From positions 8,426,256 through 8,490,255 of the forward strand of contig NZ_CP071793.1 in the NCBI RefSeq assembly GCF_017498545.1: 64,000 bases of DNA. Direction: 5' to 3'. The notes under the pieces are model-generated. The model did not search any database, was not told the origin of the DNA, and worked only from the letters and a program-made list of their open reading frames with translations. Shown piece after piece: positions 17,588 to 26,860 of the stretch (positions are counted from its first letter, which is position 1; each line of letters starts with the position of its first letter). The DNA comes from Sulfidibacter corallicola (lineage in GTDB: Bacteria > Acidobacteriota > Holophagae > Acanthopleuribacterales > Acanthopleuribacteraceae). The position numbers and the translations under genes were made by a program.

Positions 17588-19278
17588 GCATGGCCGCACC
17601 GCGTATTCTGTTCTACGCCATCAACGGTACCGGTCTGGGGCATCTCAGCCGTTTGTTGGCCATTGCCCGCCAGGCCAAGAGGCTGCTCGATTGCCAGGGG
17701 CGGAGCTGCGATTTTCACGTGATGACCACTTCGGAAGCCTCCGAAGTCGCTTGGGATTTTCCCGTCTACAAACTGCCGTCCAAGACCGTGGCGGTCAACG
17801 ACGCGGTTTCGGCCCGGCGTCATGCGGCGCGCTGCAAGATGTTGATTTCCAACCTCGTCGCCGGCATCAAACCCGACGTGCTGGTGATGGACACCCAGCC
17901 GGAGGGCGCATTCCACGAATTCGTGTTCTTGCGCGACTACGCCAAGGCCGCGCTGTTCATCGATCGCCGCAAACGACGGGAAGTCGCCGAAGGCAAGGTT
18001 CACCAAAGCCACCTGGGTCTCTACGAACGCATTCTGGTGCCCGATCATCCGGATAGTGCGGCTCACTATCCCATCGCGTCCGAGATCGCGACCCGGCGGC
18101 GCTTCATCGGACCGGTCCACGGCATTCGCGAAGAGGATTGGTTGTCACCAGAGCAGGTGCGCCGAACCTTTGGGGCACGGCCCGAACAGCGTCTCGTCTA
18201 CGTGAGTGCCGGCGGGGGCGGTGACCGGGAGGCCGAGACGAACATTCATCAATTGGTGGACGAGGTGGTCGCCGATCCGCGCAACCTGTGTGTGGTGGGT
18301 TATGGGCCGCTCTACCGTGGCAAGCGGCGCTATGGGGCCAACGTGATCGCCTTGGGGGAAGCCGAGGCCTGGCGCTACTTTCGCGGCTTCGACTGCGCGT
18401 TCAGCGCGGGCGGGTACAACAGTTATCAGGAGCTTCTCGCGGCAGGGATACCCACCAGTTTCTTCGCGCAGCGGAAAGGCCTCGATCGCCAGGACGAACG
18501 CCTGGCCGAGGGCCGTCATCGAGGATGGCACCGGGTTCTGGCTGGATTCGACCCGATTCTGATTCGCGAAGAACTTACCGCCTTGCTCGACCCCGAGCGG
18601 GCCGATCGGCTGCGGGCGCGGATGGCCGAGCGCCCCCGTGCCATGGGTGCCTTGCGCGGGGCGGTGGCCCTGCTCGAACTTCAGGCCCATGTCGCCCCCT
18701 CCTCGCTCGATGCCGCTGCGCTCTATCCCGCGGCCGAGGCTATGGACCTGTGGCGCCGCGGCGAGGTGCGCCCCATCACCGATCCTTCGGTGCCTTTCGA
18801 AACGGTTTGGCAGTGGCATGGGTGGCGGAAGAAGACCCTGGCGAACCGCATGGACTTGGTCGACGAGGCGGCAGCGGCCCGCGACCGCTGGAACCGATCG
18901 CAGCTCGGCGCCGAAGTGCGACCCGAATCGGTATGCGACCTCGATTGGGCGAGCTGGATCGCCTCGCGTCTCGAACGCTGGGGGACGGATCGGGTGACGG
19001 CACGCCAGCTCTTTGGGCGCCTGTTCAAGGGCTTCGACGCCGGTGCGGTGGATCAGGTCGTTCGTGGTCATTTCGATCACCTCGAAGACCACCTCGAGCC
19101 CGATCTCCTTGCACGCGCCATCCGGGCACTTCATCGCATCGAACGGCCACGGGAGACGGCCGAGAGCTTGACCCGGCTCGTGGATGCGGCGCTCGAAGGC
19201 CGAGTTCCAGCTTTGAACCTCGATGACCCCACCACCTGGACGACAGACCATGAGGAGATATCCATTGTCGATTTCTAA
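17584..19278 (+). CDS. GT28/MurG-like glycosyltransferase with C-terminal extension
   Basis: 564 residues. The N-terminus has the nucleotide-sugar transferase opening ILFYAINGTGLGHLSRLL (about 7-25), typical of GT-B enzymes related to MurG and MGDG synthase. The second Rossmann half carries RLVYVSAGGGGD and CAFSAGGYNSYQELLAAGIP, the GT28 acceptor/donor signature, followed by RQDERLAEG. The catalytic part ends near residue 370; the last ~190 residues are an Arg/Trp-rich helical extension I do not recognise. There is no signal peptide or TM helix, so it is cytosolic or membrane-peripheral. Start ATG at 17584 overlaps the preceding stop; a second ATG two codons on is also possible. It overlaps the next gene by 14 bases. 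The acceptor is unknown. Confidence 0.86.
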   Translation: MSMAAPRILFYAINGTGLGHLSRLLAIARQAKRLLDCQGRSCDFHVMTTSEASEVAWDFPVYKLPSKTVAVNDAVSARRHAARCKMLISNLVAGIKPDVLVMDTQPEGAFHEFVFLRDYAKAALFIDRRKRREVAEGKVHQSHLGLYERILVPDHPDSAAHYPIASEIATRRRFIGPVHGIREEDWLSPEQVRRTFGARPEQRLVYVSAGGGGDREAETNIHQLVDEVVADPRNLCVVGYGPLYRGKRRYGANVIALGEAEAWRYFRGFDCAFSAGGYNSYQELLAAGIPTSFFAQRKGLDRQDERLAEGRHRGWHRVLAGFDPILIREELTALLDPERADRLRARMAERPRAMGALRGAVALLELQAHVAPSSLDAAALYPAAEAMDLWRRGEVRPITDPSVPFETVWQWHGWRKKTLANRMDLVDEAAAARDRWNRSQLGAEVRPESVCDLDWASWIASRLERWGTDRVTARQLFGRLFKGFDAGAVDQVVRGHFDHLEDHLEPDLLARAIRALHRIERPRETAESLTRLVDAALEGRVPALNLDDPTTWTTDHEEISIVDF

Positions 19279-20812
19279 AAGATCCCTGCTCGCGATGGCT
19301 GACGGTGCCATCGACAGTTATCAGACCCAGATCAGTTATCTCGAGACCGAAATGGCGATGGTCGAGGAGGCCAGCCGGTCGGTTGCGGATGCGACGGGCG
19401 AAGCCAGACAACATGCGGCCGCACAACTGATCACCGACCCCGACGCGGTCGACATCGCCCAAATCGCTCGTGAAACGGGAGCTGCACGACTCAACACCGT
19501 TCTGGTCGATCTGAAGGCAACCCGAGACGAGCGGGCACGGCGGCTCCAGTTCGTTCAGGAGCAAGCGAAGTTCCGTGATCGCGAGGCGCTGATCAACCCG
19601 GAAACGGGCAGCTACAGCCTGGAGATCATTCGGTACAGCAACGTCGTGAAGGACCTGGGTCAGGATATGGAGCCCTTCGCATTCAAGGACTTCCAGTGGC
19701 TCTTCAAACGCCAGGTACACCGTCCCGCAGAGCGGGGCGCCTTCGGCAAGTTCCTTCGGGTGGTCACGTTGTCCTCCATGCGCGAGAACCGCGCCCTGAA
19801 GCAGGTGGCCGAGAGACTGCCCGGTGCTTTCGAGGATCACGCCGCACGGTACGAAGCCCTGAGTGAGGAGATGGCGCGCCATCAGGCTGAGTTGGATCGC
19901 TGGAAGGAGAAACATGCCGAAGTGGTTCGGCTGGTGCGGGAAGAGGCCGAGCTACGCCGAAAACTGGCGTCGTTCGAGCGCGAAGCCGTCGACGAGCTGC
20001 GGGACAAGCTGGTGAACCACCTGACCATTGCCGACCCCGAAGCGCTGCACGCGCAAATCCGTCCCAGCCTGCGACCCACGATCGCGGAGCTCGCCGCCCT
20101 CAAGCACAAGCGAAGTTACTTCAAAGACTTGAAGGCGTTTCTGAGCGCGGAAATCACCAATCGCGAACAACGCATTTCCAGCATCGGTCAGGTCATGCGC
20201 AAATGGCGTCGCAGCAAACGCTGGTACTTTCCCGACAAATCCAAATGGCTGGTGGAGGTGCCGGAAATCAAGCGCAAGAGCTTGGCCAAGCAGCTCGGTC
20301 TGGTGCGCACCATTCGCATCAACCTCGACCAATACGACCGCTACGAGGATTTCAGCCGGCTCATGACGGGCATGGCCGCCACCGGTGCACCCTTCCTGGC
20401 CTACGACGCCTTTTCGCTGGGCGCCCAGGCGCGCATGCCCTACGAGGGCTTTGCCCGCATGGCCCTGCCGGAAGTCAACGACTTTCGCCGACGCCATCAC
20501 CAGGACCGAGCCGACCTGGGTTTCTATCGGAAAACCCTGCGCAGCAATCGCAAGCTCGCGTTTCACGACGCCGATTGGTCGTTGGATCTCGACGATGACG
20601 ACGATGGCGGTTACGACGAATACGAGGACAAGGAGTTCGAGGACTTCCTGGAAACCGCGGCCGCTGCCTACCTGCTCGCGGAAGCCACGGAAGTGATCGA
20701 GGAGGCATCCTTCTACGACCCCGATCCCGACCCCGATCTCGATTCGGCCGAGGCCGCCGCGGCCCTGGCCGAAATCGACCAAGTCGAGCACCTGGCCGAG
20801 GACCTGTCTTAG
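19265..20812 (+). CDS. Coiled-coil protein with acidic C-terminus, unknown function
   Basis: 515 residues, no recognised family. Long helical and coiled-coil parts (about 10-70 and 175-300, with repeated Glu/Arg/Leu heptads such as EEMARHQAELDRWKEKHAEV), then a basic middle (VMRKWRRSKRWYFPDKSKW) and a very acidic tail (DLDDDDDGGYDEYEDKEF and repeated DPD). No signal peptide or TM segment. The start is judged to be TTG at 19265 because GAGGAG precedes it by 7 bases; an ATG at 19250 and another further up lie inside the previous gene without such a site. It overlaps the glycosyltransferase gene, so this TerB-like / glycosyltransferase / coiled-coil trio is one operon. The coiled coil could scaffold the transferase. 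Confidence 0.82.
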   Translation: MSISKRSLLAMADGAIDSYQTQISYLETEMAMVEEASRSVADATGEARQHAAAQLITDPDAVDIAQIARETGAARLNTVLVDLKATRDERARRLQFVQEQAKFRDREALINPETGSYSLEIIRYSNVVKDLGQDMEPFAFKDFQWLFKRQVHRPAERGAFGKFLRVVTLSSMRENRALKQVAERLPGAFEDHAARYEALSEEMARHQAELDRWKEKHAEVVRLVREEAELRRKLASFEREAVDELRDKLVNHLTIADPEALHAQIRPSLRPTIAELAALKHKRSYFKDLKAFLSAEITNREQRISSIGQVMRKWRRSKRWYFPDKSKWLVEVPEIKRKSLAKQLGLVRTIRINLDQYDRYEDFSRLMTGMAATGAPFLAYDAFSLGAQARMPYEGFARMALPEVNDFRRRHHQDRADLGFYRKTLRSNRKLAFHDADWSLDLDDDDDGGYDEYEDKEFEDFLETAAAAYLLAEATEVIEEASFYDPDPDPDLDSAEAAAALAEIDQVEHLAEDLS

Positions 20813-21017
20813 CCCGCACCGCTCCCTCTGTTTTTGGGAGGAAAACCGCTGGTATGGATGCGACGGTGTCGAGAAAACATCCTCGTCGTGCCGCCGCAGG
20901 CCTACCGTTCCCGGGCGCCCTCGACCTCGCTGGGGTTGGCGTCCCTGTCCCGGCCTCGTCTATCCGGTGGTTTTCCTCGCCTCACCACAAACCCTCGTGC
21001 CGCGTTTCGGTGGGAAG

Positions 21018-23951
21018 CTATGGGTCCGTTTCGGCCAAATGCTCGGCGAGGATTTTTTCCATGTTTTCCATTTGAAGCAACATCCCCGCGGGCAGGTTGG
21101 AGGCCTCCGTGATGCGGCCTTTCGCTTCCTCCAAAACGGACTGTGCATCGTCGAATCGTTCGACGTCCAGGAGAATGCTCGCGAGTAGCAGGCGGTTGCC
21201 GACGGCGTAGCGACCGTTGCGTCCCCAGAAGGCGTCCAGCTCGGGCGTCAGCCGGTCAATGATCTGGATCGCTTCGTCGTGACGTCCTCGACGGCGGTGC
21301 ATTTGGGCCAGGTAGGCCAATCCGGTGGATTTCACCTGAAATCCCTTGTCGCCCAGGGGCGTGGCGATCGAAATTCCTTGCTCCAAATAGGGTTCGCTCG
21401 CGTCGTACGCTCCTTGAATCCCGTGCCATGCACCCATCCCGAGGTAGGCATAGGCCGTCAAAAAGTGGTTTTCGCCCAGGGCTTCCCGCCGGTATGCCAG
21501 GGCCTTGCGGTAGTGGTGCTCGGCTTCCTCGAATTCACCCCGTTCCATGAGGTAGGTCGCGTAGAGCAGATGGAATCCGGAGGCGCAGGCCAGGTGGGGT
21601 GTGTCTTCCCCGAGGGTCTCGAGTGCCTTGGTCAACAGGGGTTTGCTGGCTTCGGTATTGCCGGAGTTTTGCACGCTGAAAAGCAGGTAGTACAGGCTCG
21701 AAAGCAGGTGTAGCCTGGTTTTCAGGTTGGTTCGTTCCAAGATGCGCATGGCGTCGGCCAGGCCGGCTTCCGCCGCCTCGGTTCTGTTTTGGTTGTAATC
21801 GACGACGGCCCGGTAAGAGTAGAAAAACCCCAACTTGGGGTGGTTCTTGCCGAGGTGGCGTTCCAACACCGGCAGGCTCGTTTCGAAATGGGTGCGGGCC
21901 TGGAGCGTTTGGAACATCCGGACCATCAGGATCGCGTGGTCGGCCTGGATTTCCGCGGTGACGGCGTGTTCGGGTCCGTAGAAGGCCTCGGCTCGAGCCA
22001 TGGCCTCTTCGGAAAGAACCACGGCATCCTGGAATTTCGATTCCATCATTCGGTACCGGGTCGCCGCTTTGAGAAACGAGATGTAGAAGTCGCTGGTCTT
22101 GTCGTGCTCGTTTTCGAAAATCGCGGCTAGTTTAGTGTAGAGCGGTGCCAGCGCCTTTTCGTCGCCCGCCCAGAAACCCATCGCGTTGACACGGTACTCG
22201 AGCAGGCTCGCCAAGGTCGTCGCGCGCATCGGGGTGTCCAAATCGGTGGCACGGTCCAGGATGGCTTCGATCTCATCCACCTGGGCGAAGCCTTCGTCGA
22301 ATGACCCGACGCCCATGTAGTGCTGGAGCAAAAGCAATCGCGTCTCGAGGACCTCGCGATCGTCGATCGGTTCGTGGGAGAGTTCCAAAGTGAGGGCTTC
22401 GCGAAGCAAAGCCGGCGCGCGTTCCTCCATCCCTCGGTTTTGGTAGACCTTGCCCAGGGCTCGCAACAATCTGGATCGTTGGTGGGGGAGTACCGCCTTC
22501 ATTTCCGACAATTGGCGCTCGGCCATATCGAGCAGGGGCACCTCGGATTGGCGGATGCCGGCAGGCCGGTCTTCGGGCGAGGCCAGGACCATGAGGCCGA
22601 CCGTGAATTGCGTCATCTCCCGTGTGCGCCGGGCTGTTTCTTCCCGTCGGCGTGCCTCGATCCAGTTGACGTAACCGATCGTCGTCAACACGAACGACAG
22701 CAGCGTGGTGGCCGCGAGAGCCCGTTTGTGGCGTTGTATCCATTTCTGGAGTACGTAGAGTCTCCGGCCCTGGCGAGCCTGGACCGGCAGCCCCTTCAGG
22801 TAACGCCGGATGTCCTCGGCCAACGCCTGGGCCGACGGGTAGCGCCGGTCGGGTTCCTTCCGCAACGCCTTGGCCGTGATGGCTTCCAGATCGCCCTGCA
22901 GCGTGCGGCGGAGCTGATGCAGGGTCGTGCCGCGTTTTTCGGCGATCGCGGTCAAGTTTTCCCTTCGATCGGGGTCGTCCTTCGGAAGCAGGACCTGGTT
23001 GAAGGGAGGAGGGTTTCGTTTGACCACCACGCGAATCAGATCGGAGTGGCGGCAACTCTTCAGCGGCTGCGCCTGCCGGCCACTGAGCAGTTCGTAGAGC
23101 AGGAGCCCGAGGGCGTAGATGTCGAGGGCGGTGGTCACCGGGTGTCCCAAAACTTGCTCGGGCGCGGCGTACGCTGGCGTCATGGGTCTCATGTGAGTTG
23201 CGGTCAAGGGTCCCCCGGGACGGTCGGGCATGTCCATCAGCAACTTGGCAATCCCGAAATCCAGCAGTTTGGGCTGCCCGTTCGACGTGACCAGGATGTT
23301 ACAGGGTTTGAGATCCCGGTGAACGATCAGGTTTCGATGGGCAAAATCCACCGCTTCACAGACCTCGACCAGCAACCGCAAACGGTCGGCGATCGACATG
23401 CGGAAAAGGTCGCAATAGTGGTGAATCGGTTGACCCTCGATATACTCCATCACGAAATAGGGCGCGCCATGCCGATCGGTTCCTCCTTCCAGCAGCCGAC
23501 AGATGCCGGGGTGTTTCAGGTTGGCCAGAATGTCGCGCTCTTGTTGGAAACGGTTTCCGATTCGCTCGCTTGCGAAGCCCGAACGAATTATTTTGATCGC
23601 GACCTTGGCCGGTGTCTCGGCTGCGCCACTGCGGGCCAGGTACACCGAACCCATGCCACCCTGACCGAGTTTCTCCAGGATTTCGAAGCGACCGATCCGC
23701 TTCGGGTCCCGGAAGCTCGCTCGTTCGGGATCGAGAGTCAAGTCGCTTTCGACCGCGGCCGGTTTATCGATCACCAGGGATGCGTCTTCGTCCAGGGCGA
23801 GCAGGTCCAGGACTTCCGCCAGTAGGTGCGGGAAATCCGCACAAAGATCTTCCGCTCGTTGGTGCCGTTCCGCTTCGGGGGCCGCGAGCGCTTCGAAGAG
23901 GATCGCTTTGACACGGGCCCAGTCGGTGATGGCTGCGTGTTGCTTCGTCAT
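21018..23951 (-). CDS. Ser/Thr protein kinase with membrane segment and TPR array (second copy)
   Basis: 977 residues with the same layout as the kinase at 4571-7495. N-terminal ~85-residue domain, then kinase domain about 88-380: GQGGMG (97-102... glycine loop), K120, HRDLKPCN (D213, N218), DFG (D231), YAAPEQ. A hydrophobic segment (ALAATTLLSFVLTTIGYV) follows a basic RHKR, then TPR-like repeats (HYRKALAYRREALGENHFLT and similar) to the C-terminus. The ATG at 23951 is chosen because it begins the conserved N-terminal region; upstream in-frame sequence is Arg/Ser-rich and not protein-like, though no strong ribosome site is visible. The two kinases are distant paralogues, not recent copies. 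Substrates are unknown. Confidence 0.94.
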   Translation of the reverse strand: MTKQHAAITDWARVKAILFEALAAPEAERHQRAEDLCADFPHLLAEVLDLLALDEDASLVIDKPAAVESDLTLDPERASFRDPKRIGRFEILEKLGQGGMGSVYLARSGAAETPAKVAIKIIRSGFASERIGNRFQQERDILANLKHPGICRLLEGGTDRHGAPYFVMEYIEGQPIHHYCDLFRMSIADRLRLLVEVCEAVDFAHRNLIVHRDLKPCNILVTSNGQPKLLDFGIAKLLMDMPDRPGGPLTATHMRPMTPAYAAPEQVLGHPVTTALDIYALGLLLYELLSGRQAQPLKSCRHSDLIRVVVKRNPPPFNQVLLPKDDPDRRENLTAIAEKRGTTLHQLRRTLQGDLEAITAKALRKEPDRRYPSAQALAEDIRRYLKGLPVQARQGRRLYVLQKWIQRHKRALAATTLLSFVLTTIGYVNWIEARRREETARRTREMTQFTVGLMVLASPEDRPAGIRQSEVPLLDMAERQLSEMKAVLPHQRSRLLRALGKVYQNRGMEERAPALLREALTLELSHEPIDDREVLETRLLLLQHYMGVGSFDEGFAQVDEIEAILDRATDLDTPMRATTLASLLEYRVNAMGFWAGDEKALAPLYTKLAAIFENEHDKTSDFYISFLKAATRYRMMESKFQDAVVLSEEAMARAEAFYGPEHAVTAEIQADHAILMVRMFQTLQARTHFETSLPVLERHLGKNHPKLGFFYSYRAVVDYNQNRTEAAEAGLADAMRILERTNLKTRLHLLSSLYYLLFSVQNSGNTEASKPLLTKALETLGEDTPHLACASGFHLLYATYLMERGEFEEAEHHYRKALAYRREALGENHFLTAYAYLGMGAWHGIQGAYDASEPYLEQGISIATPLGDKGFQVKSTGLAYLAQMHRRRGRHDEAIQIIDRLTPELDAFWGRNGRYAVGNRLLLASILLDVERFDDAQSVLEEAKGRITEASNLPAGMLLQMENMEKILAEHLAETDP

Positions 23952-24389
23952 GCTGCCGCCGTACGTCGTAACCGACACCTGCCGGAGAAGTCCGCGCGAA
24001 GGCGTTTTCCGCGAACGAATCCTGGATGAGAACACCCGGTTGGGCGAACACATGGTCGTGGTTCAAACATACCACTTTTGCGCGAAAGGGGCTTCAAACC
24101 GGTCGGCCTCGATCTATGCGCCGCCGAGAGCATCCATGGTGTGATGGCGTGATCGGCGCGAGATGGCCCGACGGCAGGTCGACCGCGAATCGACCGGGGG
24201 TCGGTATCCCTAAAACTGCAAGCGCATCTCTTGTTTTTCGTGGTGGGCCCCGCGTCGGCCTTGTGGAATGATGGAGAACGAGACGGATCGGCCCGAGGGG
24301 TGAACGCGCCGAGTCGGCAAGCCGGTGATTCGCCGGGTCTCCATCCCGAAACGGTCCGTGTCGCAAATTACGATACTCGAGGCTACACC
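23952..24389. other. Intergenic between divergent kinase and VOC genes
   Basis: About 440 bases with no supported gene, repeat or hairpin. It should contain promoters for both flanking genes. Confidence 0.4.
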
Positions 24390-24755
24390 ATGATTGGCTA
24401 CACTACGCTCGGTACCAACGATTTAGAGAAAGCAACCGCGTTCTACGATCAGCTTTTTTCGGATATGGACGCCAAGAAGATGTTCGATACGGAAACCTTC
24501 GTGGGCTGGCAGCTCGGCCAGGGCGCCATGTTTTCCATCACCAAACCCTACGACAAGAACGAGGCGACCGTGGGCAACGGCGTCATGATCGCGCTGAAGG
24601 TGGATGGTCCGGCAACGGTGGACGCGCTGCACGCCAAGGCCATGTCCCTCGGTGCCGCCAACGAGGGCGATCCCGGCGAGCGTATCGAAGGCTTTTACGC
24701 CGGGTATTTCCGCGACCTCGACGGCAACAAGCTCAACTTCTTCAGCTACGGATGA
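24390..24755 (+). CDS. VOC-superfamily (glyoxalase/bleomycin-resistance-like) protein
   Basis: 121 residues, the usual size of a single VOC unit. The start MIGYTTLGTNDLEKATAFYD and the end GYFRDLDGNKLNFFSYG are the hallmark first and last strands of glyoxalase-like beta-alpha-beta-beta-beta folds; a Trp-Gln centre (FVGWQLGQGAMF) lies between. It lacks the His at the first strand common in metal-binding members (here Tyr/Gly), so metal coordination is uncertain. GAGG precedes the ATG by about 6 bases. It converges with a LysR gene. The substrate cannot be named. Confidence 0.9.
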   Translation: MIGYTTLGTNDLEKATAFYDQLFSDMDAKKMFDTETFVGWQLGQGAMFSITKPYDKNEATVGNGVMIALKVDGPATVDALHAKAMSLGAANEGDPGERIEGFYAGYFRDLDGNKLNFFSYG

Positions 24756-24766
24756 TCCGTCTCATG

Positions 24767-24791
24767 GGGCCGAACATCCCTCGTTCGGCCC
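24767..24791. terminator. Strong hairpin between convergent VOC and LysR genes
   Basis: GGGCCGAAC (24767-24775) and GTTCGGCCC (24783-24791) form a perfect 9-bp stem with a 7-base loop. No T-run follows directly, so intrinsic termination is plausible but not certain. A further copy of TTCGGCCC lies at about 24816. Confidence 0.45.
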
Positions 24792-24878
24792 TCGATTGCG
24801 GCCGGACGCACTTGTTCGGCCCAAGACCCCATCGAGCCCACCCCTTTTTGGAGGTGCGATTCCCGTGATCGCGACCGA

Positions 24879-25811
24879 CTAGGCACATGGCGCCTCGGGT
24901 GGGCCCTCTTCCCGAAAAACGGCGTAAACCCGGCGCCGGAACCAGGACAGCAGCGGGTCGTGGTGGGTGGTGCCGTGCCAGATCTGGTCGACGGGATAGG
25001 ATGGCAGCTCGATGGGCGGCTCGAGGATTTTGATTGCCGCCATCCGCGCCATCAGGTGGGCGATACGGTTTGAAAGCGTCAGGATGAAATCGGTGCGCTC
25101 GACGATCAGCGGCGCGGCAAGGAACTCGGGCACGTAGTGCGCGACGCTTCTGCGTCGACCCTTCTTGGCCAGGGCGTCGTCGACGAGGCCTTTGGTCGGC
25201 CTGCCCAAAGGGCAAATCAAAATATGTGGGACTTGGGTGTAGAGATCCAGAGTGAGGGACTCGCCGATACGCGGATGATCCTGCCTGACCACGCAGGCGA
25301 AATGTTCGCGGTAGAGGTTCTGTCGGTAGATGGAGGTCGGTGAGGCGGGGAAGGCCCCAAACGCCAGATCTCTGCGCGCGGATTCGAGGTCCTCGAACAC
25401 CGAATCCGGGTCGAGCTTGTAGGTCTCCAACTGAATGCCTGGCGCTTCTCGCTCGAGCAGTGCCGTAACGAGCGGCAACACCAGAGCCTGCGTGTCGTCG
25501 GCCATCACCAGCCGTATCCGACCTCTGGCTTTGCCTGGATCGAACGCCGCCTGGTTGTTTTGCGTCGATGCCAGGATGGCCAGCCCGCGATCGATGGCGT
25601 CGGCCATCTCCATCGCCCGTGATGTGGGTTTCATGCCGTGTCGGGTACGCACGAACAGGGGATCGCCGAACGCCGCTCGGAGTTTGGCCAGCGCGTGGCT
25701 GACGGCCGGCTGCGACAGGCCGAGCGCATCCGCGGCTGCCGAAACCTTGCCCTCGCGCATCAAGGCCTGAAAGATCCGGTACAGATTGAGGTCGATCGAG
25801 ATATTCGCCAT
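24879..25811 (-). CDS. LysR-family transcriptional regulator (NodD/NahR-like)
   Basis: 310 residues. The opening ISIDLNLYRIFQALMREG and the recognition helix SQPAVSHALAKLRAAFGDPL (about 33-52) match the NodD/SyrM/NahR branch of LysR, as does the FVRTRHGMKPT turn. The effector domain (about 92-300) contains RIRLVMADDTQ. Start ATG at 25811 is fixed by the typical N-terminus, though no Shine-Dalgarno is visible and a perfect dyad (25814-25836) ends two bases upstream. It is divergent from a small monooxygenase-like gene, which it probably controls. Confidence 0.92.
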   Translation of the reverse strand: MANISIDLNLYRIFQALMREGKVSAAADALGLSQPAVSHALAKLRAAFGDPLFVRTRHGMKPTSRAMEMADAIDRGLAILASTQNNQAAFDPGKARGRIRLVMADDTQALVLPLVTALLEREAPGIQLETYKLDPDSVFEDLESARRDLAFGAFPASPTSIYRQNLYREHFACVVRQDHPRIGESLTLDLYTQVPHILICPLGRPTKGLVDDALAKKGRRRSVAHYVPEFLAAPLIVERTDFILTLSNRIAHLMARMAAIKILEPPIELPSYPVDQIWHGTTHHDPLLSWFRRRVYAVFREEGPPEAPCA

Positions 25812-25813
25812 GT

Positions 25814-25836
25814 GAATAACCACTATGTTTTTATTC
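25814..25836. promoter_or_regulatory. Perfect dyad GAATAA-N11-TTATTC, candidate LysR operator
   Basis: GAATAA at 25814-25819 and TTATTC at 25831-25836 are exact inverted copies with an 11-base spacer in the 85-bp divergent intergenic region. It sits directly before the LysR start codon, as expected for autorepression. It does not have the textbook T-N11-A symmetry. Confidence 0.55.
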
Positions 25837-25896
25837 GTGTTTGTTGATTGTTGTCGAGAGTTTACCATGGGGCCCAACACGAATGGGAGGTCAACC

Positions 25897-26202
25897 ATGA
25901 TCCGGTTTTTGATCCGTTACGACATCGAGGAAGCGAATTTGGCCGAGATCCGCGAGGCGGTTGCGGCTTTTGTGCGGTACATCGACGACCACGACGCGCT
26001 CGACATGAGTTATCAGTCCCTCAAATCCGAGGAAGGCTTTCATTTCACCCATATCGCGACCTTTCGCGATGAGTCGCACCTGAAGGCCCTGCAGGGCAGT
26101 GAGGCATTCAAAACGTTTTCGGGGGTCATCAAGAAGTGTGCGGTGAACCCGCCCGCGGCATCGCGGATGACCTTGATCGGTGCCACCGAAAAAACGTTCT
26201 GA
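25897..26202 (+). CDS. Small dimeric alpha/beta-barrel protein (ABM-like)
   Basis: 101 residues. MIRFLIRYDIEE at the start, LAEIREAVAAFVRYI helix, FHFTHIATFRDESHLKALQG and an end FSGVIKKCAVNPP resemble antibiotic-biosynthesis-monooxygenase-type ferredoxin-like folds (strand-helix-strand-strand-helix-strand). GGGAGG lies 6 bases before the ATG, settling the start. It is divergent from a NodD-type LysR gene with a dyad between them. Cofactor-free oxygenase or heme/quinone handling is possible; no active residue can be assigned. Confidence 0.72.
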   Translation: MIRFLIRYDIEEANLAEIREAVAAFVRYIDDHDALDMSYQSLKSEEGFHFTHIATFRDESHLKALQGSEAFKTFSGVIKKCAVNPPAASRMTLIGATEKTF

Positions 26203-26860
26203 CGGAGACCCATCCGGTTCGCGGAGGCTGGTGGACCGGGTGGGTATTCGGAGGGGAGTTGTAGGGTGCTCTAATTAAAAAATTTAACCACAGAGTTCGC
26301 AGAGGGCACGGAGACGCCAACGCAAAACTGAAAGGCCAACGGGAGCCCTGGATTCATCCTGACCTGGAGGTAATTGAGAACCCACGCTCGTTTTTTCCTT
26401 CCCGGCTTTTTGAGTTCTGGATTTCCGATCGTTTTTTCGGTGCTTCCACCGAAGCCCGACGTGAGGATCCGTTCGCGCCCGAAGATTGTCAATTGCTTCC
26501 GTGCTGCGCGCCACCCTTCTTTCGATACTACCGGCGACACGGTTTGGCTAAAAAAGTCTGTCCACAAATCACACCGATTGACACGAATACACAGGACTCA
26601 TGGCTGGCTCAATCCATGAAAAACAACGCAAGAGGTCACGAACGGAATGACTGTGTTCATATTCGTGTGGATTCGTGTGGTTCGTGGACAAAATTGCCTT
26701 GTTCCAAGGAACTCGTGCTCATGACGCGTCCCTCCAAGTCCCACTCCGGTCCTTCTCGACATTGCTACTGAAGCTCCGAATCGCGTCATCCGCCTGAACT
26801 CCGCGTGCTCCGTGGACTCCGTGGTAAAAAATCCCAGAGCCCTCAACACCATCCAAGTCG
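26203..26860. other. Intergenic, nested inverted repeats of short periodic elements
   Basis: About 660 bases with no gene. It is built from two nested pairs of inverted repeats, annotated separately at 26286-26830. Confidence 0.7.
26286..26830. repeat. Nested inverted-repeat element with CACAGAG-type and CGTGTG-type arms
   Basis: Outer arms: AACCACAGAGTTCGCAGAG (from 26286) and the inverse of CTCCGTGGACTCCGTGG (about 26808-26824), both built from a short periodic (C)ACRGAG unit. Inner arms: TGTCCACAAATCACACCGAT... (26559-26588) and its inverse ATTCGTGTGG...TTCGTGGACA (26661-26690). Similar motifs recur around 33078 and 33274. These short-period elements are known as widespread intergenic repeats in environmental bacteria; the nesting is seen directly. 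Confidence 0.75.
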
